Numbered from the stretch's first letter, positions 39,126-47,920 are shown. The stretch is DNA of 58,814 nucleotides from a bacterium (GCA_035530055.1 DATKVN010000093.1:1-58814); one strand, 5' to 3'. Program-made: numbers and translations. Notes: a model not told the origin generated them from the sequence alone.

Positions 39126-39983
39126 TTATCCGAAAAGCCTCCAGTAGAGCCTGTGTCCCCAATGGAAATGTGAGCATCTGCGAATATATTTTCTGAGATT
39201 CGCCTCTACTAATCTATTTCCCTTAAAATAGGAGAGGAAGAATCTGAGTTTGTCTGTAGTAGTTAGCGGCGCTTTCCATTTTTCACAAGACCTATTAAAA
39301 CGAGCCAGATTCTTAATCCTCACTCTCAGGGTGAGGTTCTTCTTAATCTTTGAGCAATCGAAATCAACGAGATAAACTCGAGTTCCTTTTCCTGTATTCT
39401 GAATCAATACATTCTTAACATTTAAATCTGCATGGTATATTCCTGAGGCGTGCATTTTCTTAATGGTTTGGGCTAAGGAGTTAATTATTTCTCTCTTTAG
39501 AGACATTTTTTCCTCCAGCGGTCTCTCATTGAGCCCCTTCAGGTATTCCAATAAATTGGCACTATCAGGAATCTCTTTATAAGCTATCTCTCCTTTATAG
39601 AATGGACCAAAAATCCTGTCGACTCTGGCAGCAAGGACTTCGGGAACAGGGATGCCTTTTTGGGACGCTGCTTCCAGGATAGCCAGTTCCCGAAATGGTC
39701 TTGAATTTCCCAAGAAGATGTCTCTTGTTACTTTACGAAATAATCCTCCATGTTCATAGCGTTTTACGAGCATCCTTTCATTGGAACCTTTAATTGGAAT
39801 ACAGGGAATTATGTTCCTGCCCTTGAGTAGACTAACCCCTGGGAACAATTCTCCTTCTTCTTTTATCTTTCTGGAAAGAGCCACTTTTTGACTTAATATC
39901 TGGTCTCTATATTTATCTTTTACCAATATAGTAGTTCTACCTATCATTACTTTCTCAAATTGTGGCGGAATTTTCTTGTCCAA
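39126..39983 (-). CDS. LPS core / Kdo kinase-like protein (WaaP/KdkA family)
   Basis: 285 residues of a protein-kinase-like fold. The catalytic loop is GIYHADLNVKNVLI (HxD...N), followed by VYLVDFDCSKI carrying the DFD metal site; an early MLVKRYEHGGLFRKV and RPFRELAILEAASQKGIPVPEVLA fit the nucleotide-binding lobe with its lysine and glutamate. Families WaaP and KdkA phosphorylate heptose or Kdo in the LPS core; with only this evidence I cannot choose. It follows the GT9 gene after nine bases. Confidence 0.87.
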   Translation of the reverse strand: MDKKIPPQFEKVMIGRTTILVKDKYRDQILSQKVALSRKIKEEGELFPGVSLLKGRNIIPCIPIKGSNERMLVKRYEHGGLFRKVTRDIFLGNSRPFRELAILEAASQKGIPVPEVLAARVDRIFGPFYKGEIAYKEIPDSANLLEYLKGLNERPLEEKMSLKREIINSLAQTIKKMHASGIYHADLNVKNVLIQNTGKGTRVYLVDFDCSKIKKNLTLRVRIKNLARFNRSCEKWKAPLTTTDKLRFFLSYFKGNRLVEANLRKYIRRCSHFHWGHRLYWRLFG

Positions 39984-39991
39984 CCTTTTTC

Positions 39992-41038
39992 TTAACCTCT
40001 GTTAATGACGAGTGCTCCCCCTTTAGACTTCTCAGTTCTCTTAAGCTGGCTTTGAACGGCCTGAAGGACATCTTCCACGGTAATCGATTTCATACAGGTC
40101 GGTTCTTTGCAAACTACCCTCGAACAGGGACTGCACGGCAGGTCTTTCTTTATTACCACATGGTTCCTGCCCCAGGGGCGGCTGCGTCGGGGGTCTGCAG
40201 GACCGAATAGAGCAATTACCGGAGTACCGCTGGCAGCAGCCACATGCATAGGACCTGTATCGTTGCCCACGAATAACTTGCATTTCCGGGAAAGCGCAGA
40301 CAGTTCTTTGATACCTGTCTTTGCTATTATCGCTTTTTCTTTCATTAAACTTATTACTTTTTCTATAATTTCATTTTCGCCCGGTCCCTGGAAAATGATA
40401 ACTTTTGTTTTGAATTCTTTAATCAGTATATCGGACAACTCGGCGTATCTTGGCTCTGGCCACCTTTTCGATTGCTTAAATGCTCCGGGATTGATACCTA
40501 TCAGTAATTCTCCTCTGTTAATTCCCTTCTCTTCTAAAAACCTGTCGGCCCAATCCTCAGCTTTTGGGCTGAAAGGCAAATAGGGTTCCTTCCTCGCCGG
40601 TGCTACTCCCAGGGAAAGGACGATGTTTAGGAACATATCTATATCGTGGACAGGAGCCCTGGGAGGCTCTACTCTTCTGGTTAGAAGTAGATTTCTCAGT
40701 GAATGACTATAGCCGATTCGCTCTGGAATTCTACTTAAATAGACAAAAAGAGCAGCTTTATAGGAACGTGGCTGCATAATTATACCCATGTCGAAATTTC
40801 TATTCCTTAATGAGCGAATAAACCTAATCTTCCCCTTTAAGGTCTTCTCCTTGCCTCTCTCATCATAAATAATGGTTTCATCTACATTCGGATTGCCATC
40901 AAATATTTCTCTCACCCAGGGATTGATTAGAAGGCTTATATGGGAATTGGGGAATCCTTTTTTTAAAGCAGCTAAAGCTGGGGTCATAAACAGTGAATCT
41001 CCAATCCAATTTACACCCTTAACTAAAATCTTAGTCAT
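39992..41038 (-). CDS. waaF: ADP-heptose--LPS heptosyltransferase II-like (GT9)
   Basis: 348 residues. ILVKGVNWIGDSLFMTPALAALKKGFP opens the protein, as in WaaF; the donor site is INPGAFKQSKRWPEPRYAEL and FVGNDTGPMHVAAASGTPVIALFGPADPRR. It has the cysteine-rich C-terminal tail CSPCSRVVCKEPTC typical of WaaF proteins outside enterobacteria. It would add a heptose to the inner core, provided ADP-heptose is made elsewhere in the genome. It resembles the GT9 protein at 31487, so two GT9 steps are likely. Confidence 0.87.
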   Translation of the reverse strand: MTKILVKGVNWIGDSLFMTPALAALKKGFPNSHISLLINPWVREIFDGNPNVDETIIYDERGKEKTLKGKIRFIRSLRNRNFDMGIIMQPRSYKAALFVYLSRIPERIGYSHSLRNLLLTRRVEPPRAPVHDIDMFLNIVLSLGVAPARKEPYLPFSPKAEDWADRFLEEKGINRGELLIGINPGAFKQSKRWPEPRYAELSDILIKEFKTKVIIFQGPGENEIIEKVISLMKEKAIIAKTGIKELSALSRKCKLFVGNDTGPMHVAAASGTPVIALFGPADPRRSRPWGRNHVVIKKDLPCSPCSRVVCKEPTCMKSITVEDVLQAVQSQLKRTEKSKGGALVINRG

Positions 41039-41113
41039 TTCCCAATCCCTTTCCTATCTTTAAAGCAGAGCTTCTCTCTGTCATTACTGACATTTAAAAG
41101 ATAGTTTGTGATA

Positions 41114-41168
41114 TGGAGTCCTTGCGAAAGCAAGGTTGATTACATCCCTCCCTTTTGGGAGGACTCCA
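41114..41168. repeat. Intact 55-base GGAGTCC element with inverted ends
   Basis: TGGAGTCC begins and GGACTCCA ends the element. The left half folds as TTGC-GAAA-GCAA, the right half as CCTCCC-TTTT-GGGAGG; ten bases (TTGATTACAT) lie between. This is the clearest complete copy of the family, and serves as reference for the partial ones. It lies 7 bases beyond the LpxL-type gene's stop. Confidence 0.85.
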
Positions 41169-41175
41169 GACCTTT

Positions 41176-42168
41176 TTAAAGGAATGGAGTAGAAGCTTCC
41201 GGTTTTTCCACTTCCTCTTCCTTCTTTGGTTTAGTTCTCCACCTGTTGTGAAACCACCACCAATGTGTGGGATACTGCCGGACAAACTCTTCAATAACTT
41301 TGGTAATCTTAGCTGTGACAGTGAGAACATCTTTCTCCTGATTACCGGATATTTCAAACTCGACCGGTGGACCGATAATAACTTTATGTTTATTCACTCC
41401 CTGACGCACGTTGAATATGGGAACTATGGGTGCACCTGTCTTTAAAGCCATGACTGCAGGTCCAACAACAGTTCCTGCTGGACGGCCAAAAAAATCGACA
41501 AATACTCCGCCTTTTGCTTTGTTTTGATCGGCAAATAGAACGAGTATCTTGTTTTGACGCAAAGCGCCGAGAGATCCACGTACGGCTGTCGACCTGGGAC
41601 GGGCAGGTATGGAATGGAACCCCAACTGGTCTCTCCATTTCTGGAAGTATTTTTCTACTCTCGACTCATCTGCTGGCCTCACCACCAATGCATATGGATA
41701 CCCCCGGGAAGTAAGTCCTGTTCCCATCAGTGTAAAATTGCCAAAGTGTGCACAAAGTCCTATTACCCCTTTCCCCCGGGATAGTGCCTGTTTCAAATTT
41801 TCTTCTCCCTCTAAGACAAACTGTTCTTTAAATTGATCGAGGCGTGAAGAATTCCCAAAAAGAGAACTCGTTGCCGAAACCAATTCATAAAAACTCTGAG
41901 TAACTTCTCGCAAGCAAGCACGATAAATATATTCGATTTCTTCCTTGCTCTTTTCCTTTCCTAAACTCAAAGTGAGGTTTTCTAGAGCTATTTTTCGGTG
42001 CTTCCTGGTAAACGGGCGAGAAATGACCTCTAAGTAGCGGGCAATAAGAGGAAATGCTTTTGCGGGCGTAACCGTAAACAACACGCGCATAATTAAGAAT
42101 GTAACCCAGGATGCGTTTTTTTCAAATCTCTTCTTGAATTTACTTTTTTTCTTTTTCTTTCTCTTCAT
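41176..42168 (-). CDS. LpxL/HtrB-type lipid A acyltransferase (motif variant)
   Basis: 330 residues. A basic N terminus and one membrane-anchoring stretch are followed by the LPLAT core: ENLTLSLGKEKSKEEIE, GLCAHFGNFTLMG, the FADQNKAKGGVFVDFFGRPAGTV block and PIVPIFNVRQG. These match lipid A late acyltransferases. The catalytic dyad normally reads H-x4-E/D; here H141 is present but position 146 is threonine, so the usual acid is missing. It may be a divergent or altered enzyme. It lies between waaA and the GT9 gene, the expected place for lipid A maturation. Confidence 0.86.
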   Translation of the reverse strand: MKRKKKKKSKFKKRFEKNASWVTFLIMRVLFTVTPAKAFPLIARYLEVISRPFTRKHRKIALENLTLSLGKEKSKEEIEYIYRACLREVTQSFYELVSATSSLFGNSSRLDQFKEQFVLEGEENLKQALSRGKGVIGLCAHFGNFTLMGTGLTSRGYPYALVVRPADESRVEKYFQKWRDQLGFHSIPARPRSTAVRGSLGALRQNKILVLFADQNKAKGGVFVDFFGRPAGTVVGPAVMALKTGAPIVPIFNVRQGVNKHKVIIGPPVEFEISGNQEKDVLTVTAKITKVIEEFVRQYPTHWWWFHNRWRTKPKKEEEVEKPEASTPFL

Positions 42169-42250
42169 TTTATTTTAATCCTCTGTTCTGGAAATTGATT
42201 CAGTCCCCACAGAAACGGGTTCGATAAATTTAATCCCTGTATTGACGTAG

Positions 42251-42278
42251 TTGGGCGACCACGGAGTGTCGCCCCTAC
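42251..42278. repeat. GTAG hairpin repeat, GGGCGACC family
   Basis: TTGGGCGACCACGGAGTG-TCGCCCCTAC, three bases beyond the waaA stop codon. A worn GCCCCT-type leader repeat may lie just upstream at about 42199-42235. Confidence 0.78.
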
Positions 42279-42281
42279 TTT

Positions 42282-43622
42282 TTATACGTAGGTGAGCAGG
42301 TTTTTTGCTAATATGGCACTCTTTTCGGCAGCTCCCTTATGCGCCTTAACTATTTCCAGAGCAGTCCTTCCCATTCTTTCTAATTCTTCGGGATTTGATA
42401 ATAACTTAAGGATACTGTTAACTAGCTCTTCTCTATTAGATACTACTCTTCCTGCTCCCCGGGAAATAAAAGATTGAGCTATTTCTTCAAAATTGTCCAT
42501 ATAGGGACCGAAGAGGACCCCCTTTCCTAAACTGGCCGGCTCGAGAATATTGTGCCCTCCCACAGGAACCAGGCTTCCACCTACAAAGACAATTTTTGCC
42601 AGAGCATAGAAATGAGTGAGCTCGCCAATGGTGTCCAGGAGAATAATCTGATTTAGATTGTTGCCATGAAATGGAGAAGAAAGTTCTGACCTTCTGGTGA
42701 ATTTAAAATTTCTGCTATTCAGCAACTTTTCCACTTCGTTTACTCTCTGCATATGGCGGGGCGCAAGAATTAAAACTATCTGAGGATAAGACTTTTTAAT
42801 TTCTCCATAAACATCAAGGATTGTCTCTTCTTCTCCCCTATGCGTGCTACCGGCAACAAAAATTACCTTGCTTTCGCCAGGACTCCAGAATTGTTTGGAG
42901 TCCTCCCGAAAGGAAGGAAGGTAGTTATCTTTTGAATCAAGAAGAATGTCAGTGCCTACATCAAACTTCAAATTTCCTGTTACAGTGACTGTTGAGGAAT
43001 TAGCTCCCAATGAGATAATCCGCTCTGCATCCATTTGACTCTGCATAATAAATAGGTCGATATTTTCCAGGACTCTGTTCATCAAGAACTTAACCATTTT
43101 ATACTTTCTAAAAGAGCCCGTAGAAATCCTTCCGTTAGCTACCATTATGGGAACTGTTCTTTTCTTTGCTTCCCTTATGAAATTCGGCCAGAGCTCTGTT
43201 TCGGTTATAATCAACAATTTTGGTTTGATGGTATCGAGAACTCTTCTCACTATGCAGGAGAAATCAAGAGGAAAGTAAATGAATGCCCGGGCATCGGGAA
43301 TTACCTTTCTAGCCATAGTTTGACCAGTAGTGGTTAATGTGGAAATAACAAAATCGTAATCAGGGCATTCCTTTTTAATGGCTCTTATTAAATTCCCCAT
43401 GGCTACTACTTCGCCCACGGAAGCGGCATGGGCCCAAATGAGGTTTTCATTTCTTGCTCTGTTTATGCTTTTATTCAAAAAACCTAATCTCTGTTTCAGC
43501 CCTTTTCTTATTTTCTGAATAAAAAATGGCCAGAAGATAGAGAAGAAGAAAACTAAAAGAATCTGGTAAAAAGTCCAGAAGAAATCGAACTTTTTAATCT
43601 TGCCTTTCACGGGTTTTTCCAT
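42282..43622 (-). CDS. waaA: Kdo transferase WaaA (KdtA) with a repeat-derived insertion
   Basis: 446 residues. One N-terminal membrane helix, then the family landmarks: IWAHAASVGEVVAMGNLI, ETELWPNFIREA, ANGRISTGSFRKY, TVTGNLKFDV, VFVAGSTHRGEEE (quoted as AGSTHRGEEE), ILAPRHMQRV, GGSLVPVGGHNILEPASLG. WaaA adds Kdo from CMP-Kdo to lipid IVA and belongs to GT30. Between LKFDV and AGSTHRGEEE it has about nine residues more than E. coli WaaA, and this stretch (LPSFREDSKQFWSPGES) is encoded by two opposed GGAGTCC repeats at 42866-42917 without breaking the frame. It is followed one base upstream by the DUF3108 gene. Confidence 0.95.
   Translation of the reverse strand: MEKPVKGKIKKFDFFWTFYQILLVFFFSIFWPFFIQKIRKGLKQRLGFLNKSINRARNENLIWAHAASVGEVVAMGNLIRAIKKECPDYDFVISTLTTTGQTMARKVIPDARAFIYFPLDFSCIVRRVLDTIKPKLLIITETELWPNFIREAKKRTVPIMVANGRISTGSFRKYKMVKFLMNRVLENIDLFIMQSQMDAERIISLGANSSTVTVTGNLKFDVGTDILLDSKDNYLPSFREDSKQFWSPGESKVIFVAGSTHRGEEETILDVYGEIKKSYPQIVLILAPRHMQRVNEVEKLLNSRNFKFTRRSELSSPFHGNNLNQIILLDTIGELTHFYALAKIVFVGGSLVPVGGHNILEPASLGKGVLFGPYMDNFEEIAQSFISRGAGRVVSNREELVNSILKLLSNPEELERMGRTALEIVKAHKGAAEKSAILAKNLLTYV
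42866..42917. repeat. Opposed GGAGTCC repeat pair inside waaA
   Basis: Plus strand: CCTTGC-TTTC-GCCAGG-ACTCCA (42866-42887), an 8-base spacer GAATTGTT, then TGGAGTCC-TCCC-GAAA-GGAAGG (42896-42917). The first arm matches the left half of 41114-41168 with one change; the second matches the copies at 2962 and 8076. Both are read as protein. Confidence 0.88.
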
Positions 43623-44381
43623 TTAGAATTTCGCTTTCTTTAGAAGCATAGTAATCTTTCCCATCTTGTTTTGCCTTTCTATTTTTACCGGAAGCTTCCT
43701 TTCGTCATTGCTGAGCCACATCTGGGAGCTCTCTGCGTGAACCTTTCCTTCGCTCTTCCATACTACTTCGGTCTTGAGTGCTTTATATTTACCAAAAGGA
43801 GTGGCAACTTTTTCAATCCCGATAACTTTTACTTCTACTGAATAGTTTTTGCCGTCATCATTAGCGTCTATAATTAGCGAGTCTCCTTCTTTGAGTTCCT
43901 GTGTTCTTAAATAATAAATAGAGGATAAAGAATCCTGAACATAAACAGGAATATCAATCTTTTTCCCTTTATATAAAGCTTGATGTTTTTCCTGGTCGTA
44001 AATTATCTCCTTATTAGAGCTATACTTGCCTCCTCTCAATTTCTTTCTTTGCTTCCAGGTAAATATACCCTGTTTATCAATATGCGATTCTATAAGGTCT
44101 CTAATCTTGTAAAAGATATCGAAAAATCCCGAGCTCCGAGTAGAAAGGGTCACGTAATAAGCATCCCTGCCAGAAATTTTCACAATCTTCTTTACTCGCA
44201 TTACCGCAGTCCCGCCAACTACCCCTTTCCACTTAACTATATAGGTTAACTTCTCTCCTACTCGGAAAGCTTTATTCTCTACTTTACGCCAGAGAGAATT
44301 TGCCAAGCAACCTATTGAACTACTGTAAAAAATGAGAAAAAGAATAAAAATCAGATATATGATTCTATTTTTCTTTGCCAT
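43623..44381 (-). CDS. DUF3108 periplasmic protein
   Basis: About 252 residues. An N-terminal signal sequence or membrane anchor (IIYLIFILFLIFYSSSIGCLA) is followed by a beta-rich domain with FRVGEKLTYIVKWKGVVGGTAVMRVKKI, VTLSTRSSGFFDIFYKIRDLIESHID and MWLSNDERKLPVKIERQNK, the DUF3108 pattern. Function unknown; the family is often found in envelope gene clusters. I start at the ATG 44381 at the head of the signal sequence, overlapping lpxK by 31 bases, rather than at 44426. It lies directly upstream of waaA. Confidence 0.85.
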   Translation of the reverse strand: MAKKNRIIYLIFILFLIFYSSSIGCLANSLWRKVENKAFRVGEKLTYIVKWKGVVGGTAVMRVKKIVKISGRDAYYVTLSTRSSGFFDIFYKIRDLIESHIDKQGIFTWKQRKKLRGGKYSSNKEIIYDQEKHQALYKGKKIDIPVYVQDSLSSIYYLRTQELKEGDSLIIDANDDGKNYSVEVKVIGIEKVATPFGKYKALKTEVVWKSEGKVHAESSQMWLSNDERKLPVKIERQNKMGKITMLLKKAKF

Positions 44382-45490
44382 TCCTCTTTGCCTCGAACAA
44401 TCTCCAGTTCTACTTTCAATATCCAAATTTCCCAGAAAACCCTGTCGGCTTCTGGAGAAATAATTCTCTCCAGTCGCACTCCATCCTTTTCAGTGGTAAC
44501 TGCGATTACTTCTCTTTTCTCCAGGTCAGTTCTGCATGCGGTTTCTATTTTCCGGAGGTCATTTCGCTGATAATCGTGGTGGTCGGGAAATTGGAAAATT
44601 TTGACGATTTCTGCGCCCAACCCTTCTAATGTCTTCTCAAAGGAATAAGGATTGCCGATACTGGAAAAAGCAACTACTCTTCTATCTTTAATAAAATCTA
44701 AATTTTTCTTCTCTCCAGAGAAAGAACCTTGTAGATATTTTGGCCGGTGAACGCTTTCCAGGATTGTCGAGTGAGAGTTGAGTCTTTCTAAATCGCCAAT
44801 TATCCTGTGTAAATCATCCCGGGAAACAAGATTTGCTCTGGTCAAAAGAAAAATGTCTGCCCTGGATAAGTGTGAGACAGGTTCTCTTAAAGACCCGCGA
44901 GGAATTAAATAGCCATTACCATAAGGATCTAAACAATCTATGGTTACAATGTCTATGTCCCTGTTCAAAGACCAGTATTGAAAACCATCATCTAAAACCA
45001 CAACTTCAGTAGCAAATTTCTCTATTGCATATTTTCCACTGTTTATTCTATTTTTTCCTACAATTATGGAAACATCGGGTAGATTTTTTGAAAGGAGATA
45101 AGGCTCATCCCCAGCCTCCCTGGAAGAGAGGATTAACCCCTTTCCGTCGGATACTATCGATATCTTGTTCTTTTTATCCTTTTCCTTCCTCCTTCCATAC
45201 CCTCGAGATAAAACGGTAACTCTCTTTCCCATTTCTTTGAGTAGTTTAGCTATCATAATTACAGCGGGAGTCTTTCCTGTGCCACCCCATGTAATATTAC
45301 CCACACTAATTACAGCACAGGGTATCCTGGTTTTAGGGATGACTCCCAGTTTGTAGATGAGCCAACGAATCTTAATCGCTAAATAGTAGAATCGAGATAA
45401 GATAAAAAATAAAGAACGAAAAAGAGAATGGATTTTCCCTCTTTCGTTATTTATGCAGGCTAGATAGAAGCCTATTATTTTCTCTCTCAT
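44351..45490 (-). CDS. lpxK: Tetraacyldisaccharide 4'-kinase LpxK
   Basis: 379 residues. An N-terminal membrane-associating helix, then the P-loop VGNITWGGTGKTPAVIMIAKLL with the second conserved motif RGYGRR, GDEPYLLSKNLPDVSIIVGKNR and VVLDDGFQYWSL with the DDGFQ catalytic aspartate. It phosphorylates the lipid A precursor at the 4' position, using ATP at the membrane. It begins the lipid A / core cluster, ten bases after secF. Confidence 0.95.
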   Translation of the reverse strand: MREKIIGFYLACINNERGKIHSLFRSLFFILSRFYYLAIKIRWLIYKLGVIPKTRIPCAVISVGNITWGGTGKTPAVIMIAKLLKEMGKRVTVLSRGYGRRKEKDKKNKISIVSDGKGLILSSREAGDEPYLLSKNLPDVSIIVGKNRINSGKYAIEKFATEVVVLDDGFQYWSLNRDIDIVTIDCLDPYGNGYLIPRGSLREPVSHLSRADIFLLTRANLVSRDDLHRIIGDLERLNSHSTILESVHRPKYLQGSFSGEKKNLDFIKDRRVVAFSSIGNPYSFEKTLEGLGAEIVKIFQFPDHHDYQRNDLRKIETACRTDLEKREVIAVTTEKDGVRLERIISPEADRVFWEIWILKVELEIVRGKEEWQRKIESYI

Positions 45491-45499
45491 TACATGTTC

Positions 45500-46393
45500 T
45501 TATCTACTCTTTTTCGCCTTCCACTCATAAACGAGGGGACTGGCTATAAATATAGACGAATATGTTCCGATAAATATCCCTATTAAAATTGCAAAAGAAA
45601 AATCGTGAATAACAGGACCACCCAGAACGAATATTGCTAAGACCACCAACAGAGTGGTCAGGGAAGTCATCGTAGTGCGGGATAATGTCTCATTAATGCT
45701 TGAGTTTATTACCTCAATCAAAGGCTTTTTATATTGCAGCTTGATATTCTCTCTTATCCTGTCGTAGACCACGATAGTATCGTTTATGGAATATCCAGCT
45801 AATGTAAGGAGGGCAGCAACAATGGGAAGAGTAATCTCTTTTCCCAATATGGCGAATATACCAAAAGTGATGAATACATCGTGAATTAAGGCTGTTACTC
45901 CAGCAAGGCCCCAGATACCTCCTATAAAGCGCCAGGCGACATAGATAATAATGCCTAAGAAGGCGAATAAGAAAGCCTTTATACCACGTTTTTTAAGATA
46001 CTCACCAACCACGGGTCCCACTACCTCGTTTCGCTCAATGGTAAATTGATTTTGAGGAAACTCTTCTTGGAAAATGGAAGTTAACTTTTGAACAATCTCT
46101 AAAGGTCCGACATCCAAACTTTTTACTCTAATGATCAGTACATTGGTATTGGGAAATTTCTGAATGGTAGCTCCGGATAGCTCGTGTCTCAACAGTGTTT
46201 CTCTCATCCCTCCTACGGCGATTTCCTGGGAGAAATTTATTTGTACGAGTGTGCCACCAGTAAAGTCTATCCCCAAATTTACTCCTTTGTGAAAGATGGC
46301 ATACCCTGAGACCAAAATCATAAGTCCCGAAAGGATAAAAGCTTTCTTTCTCTTTTCAATAAACCCGAAGTTCATTTTACCAAAAAATTGCAT
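45500..46393 (-). CDS. secF: Protein translocase subunit SecF
   Basis: 297 residues with six predicted membrane segments and the large periplasmic P1 loop after helix 1. GVNLGIDFTGGTLVQI is the SecF/SecD signature; GYSINDTIVVYDRIREN marks helix 4. SecDF uses the proton or sodium gradient to pull preproteins out on the periplasmic side. Separate from secD, with a 106-base gap containing one GTAG hairpin repeat. Confidence 0.96.
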   Translation of the reverse strand: MQFFGKMNFGFIEKRKKAFILSGLMILVSGYAIFHKGVNLGIDFTGGTLVQINFSQEIAVGGMRETLLRHELSGATIQKFPNTNVLIIRVKSLDVGPLEIVQKLTSIFQEEFPQNQFTIERNEVVGPVVGEYLKKRGIKAFLFAFLGIIIYVAWRFIGGIWGLAGVTALIHDVFITFGIFAILGKEITLPIVAALLTLAGYSINDTIVVYDRIRENIKLQYKKPLIEVINSSINETLSRTTMTSLTTLLVVLAIFVLGGPVIHDFSFAILIGIFIGTYSSIFIASPLVYEWKAKKSR

Positions 46394-46465
46394 CCCTCTC
46401 TCCTATTTAGTAATAATTGAAAGATAGTTCTAAAGACATGTCTTTTTAGCCAAAAATCGAATCCT

Positions 46466-46495
46466 GTAGCGGCAAAGCTTGCGCTTTGCTGCTAC
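46466..46495. repeat. GTAG...CTAC palindrome, CGGCAAAGC family
   Basis: GTAGCGGCAAAGC-TTGC-GCTTTGCTGCTAC: GTAG on both strands, a nearly perfect 13-base stem. Just before it (46447-46461) AGCCAAAAATCGAATCC matches the start of the long hairpin at 23098. Confidence 0.85.
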
Positions 46496-46499
46496 CTTT

Positions 46500-47882
46500 C
46501 TATATGCTTAGTTTCTCCACTTTTTTACCCACTAAAACCATATCGAAAACCATATGTGTAACCACTAAGGCAGTAAACATGCTAATTAATATACCTAAAG
46601 AAAGCGTGACCGCAAAACCTTTTACCGGGCCCGTGCCGAATTGAAACAAGAAAGCTGCTGCTATCAATGTAGTCAGGTTGGAATCGAGAATGGTCCTGAA
46701 TGCCTTCTGGTATCCTGAATCAATTGCTACTCTGACCGTTTTGCCTGCTTTTAACTCTTCTCTGATCCTCTCAAAAATCAAAACATTGGCATCTACTGAC
46801 ATGCCGATGATTAAGATGATGCCAGCGATGCCAGGCAAGGTTAGGGTTGCACGAAAATAAGCCATCATTCCCAAAAGTATAATCAAATTTAAGATGAGTG
46901 CTAAGTTGACAACCAAGCCAGATAACCTGTAGTAGATTACCATAAAGAGCATTACGCAAATAAGACCAATTCCCGCGGCCACTACTCCAGCACGAACTGA
47001 GTCTCTTCCCAGGCTGGGACCCACGGTTCTATTCTCTATGATGTTAACTGGTGCAGGCAAAGCACCCGCCCTCAATACAATAGCTAAGTTCTTGGCTTCC
47101 TCCATGGTGAAGTTTCCTTCAATTATTGCATGGCCATCAGGGATCTTACTCTTGATTACAGGAGCTGATTGCACTCGCCCGTCAAGAACAATAGCCAGGT
47201 TTCTCTCAATGTTGATTTCTGTTATCCTGGCAAATTTTTTGGCACCGTCCTTATTGAAATCGATAGCTACATAGGGCATATTATACTGGCCACCTATCTC
47301 TACTTTGGCATTGGTCAGTGCTGCCCCAGTAATTTCCGGCTCCTCTTTCAATAAAAATAATGTTTCCATCTTCCCGGGCAGGACTTCATAACCAGTGGGA
47401 ATTTTGCTGGGATCAACTTTTCCTTCAGAATCTAATACCTCGCTTATTCTGACTCCATCATTGACCAATTTGAACTCGAGTAATGCCGTCTTTCCAATAA
47501 GTTCAATCGCTCTTCCGGGGTCTTTCACTCCAGGTAATTCCACAACGAGCCACCTATCTCCCTGACGAGCAATTAATGGTTCGGCCACGCCGAATTGGTC
47601 TACACGATTGCGTATGACCTCTAATGCTCTTTCCATAGCATCGCTGGGGGAAGTTCCTTCGGGAAGTCTATTTAAATCAACTTCCAAAACCAGATGCATT
47701 CCTCCCCTTAAATCGAGGCCCAGCTTCAGGATTTTGCCCAGAATTTTATCTTTCCTCTCTTCCAGCTTTACCCTTTCCTCAGGAGATTTACTATACCATT
47801 GGTATGTCGGATATAAATATGCTAGCGCCAATATAACAATTATTGCTGTAAGGATTGCTTTCCACTGAATTGATTTCTGCAT
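46500..47882 (-). CDS. secD: Protein translocase subunit SecD
   Basis: 460 residues. One N-terminal helix, GLDLRGGMHLVLEVDL, a large periplasmic region (IRNRVDQFGVAEPLIARQG) and five C-terminal helices ending in the SecD motif GMSVDANVLIFERIREELKAGKTV. It works with SecF, YajC and SecYEG. The size, shorter than E. coli SecD (615), is typical for species with a single-P1 form. Upstream are an HD hydrolase and yajC. Confidence 0.96.
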   Translation of the reverse strand: MQKSIQWKAILTAIIVILALAYLYPTYQWYSKSPEERVKLEERKDKILGKILKLGLDLRGGMHLVLEVDLNRLPEGTSPSDAMERALEVIRNRVDQFGVAEPLIARQGDRWLVVELPGVKDPGRAIELIGKTALLEFKLVNDGVRISEVLDSEGKVDPSKIPTGYEVLPGKMETLFLLKEEPEITGAALTNAKVEIGGQYNMPYVAIDFNKDGAKKFARITEINIERNLAIVLDGRVQSAPVIKSKIPDGHAIIEGNFTMEEAKNLAIVLRAGALPAPVNIIENRTVGPSLGRDSVRAGVVAAGIGLICVMLFMVIYYRLSGLVVNLALILNLIILLGMMAYFRATLTLPGIAGIILIIGMSVDANVLIFERIREELKAGKTVRVAIDSGYQKAFRTILDSNLTTLIAAAFLFQFGTGPVKGFAVTLSLGILISMFTALVVTHMVFDMVLVGKKVEKLSI

Positions 47883-47920
47883 AAATATCTCCTAAATGCC
47901 TATTGACATATGAAAAGCGC

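Noticed and set aside
40041-40583. Overlapping minus- and plus-strand open frames inside the GT9 gene at 39992
   Set aside because: The waaF-like frame carries all conserved motifs across this stretch; the others are out-of-frame shadows.
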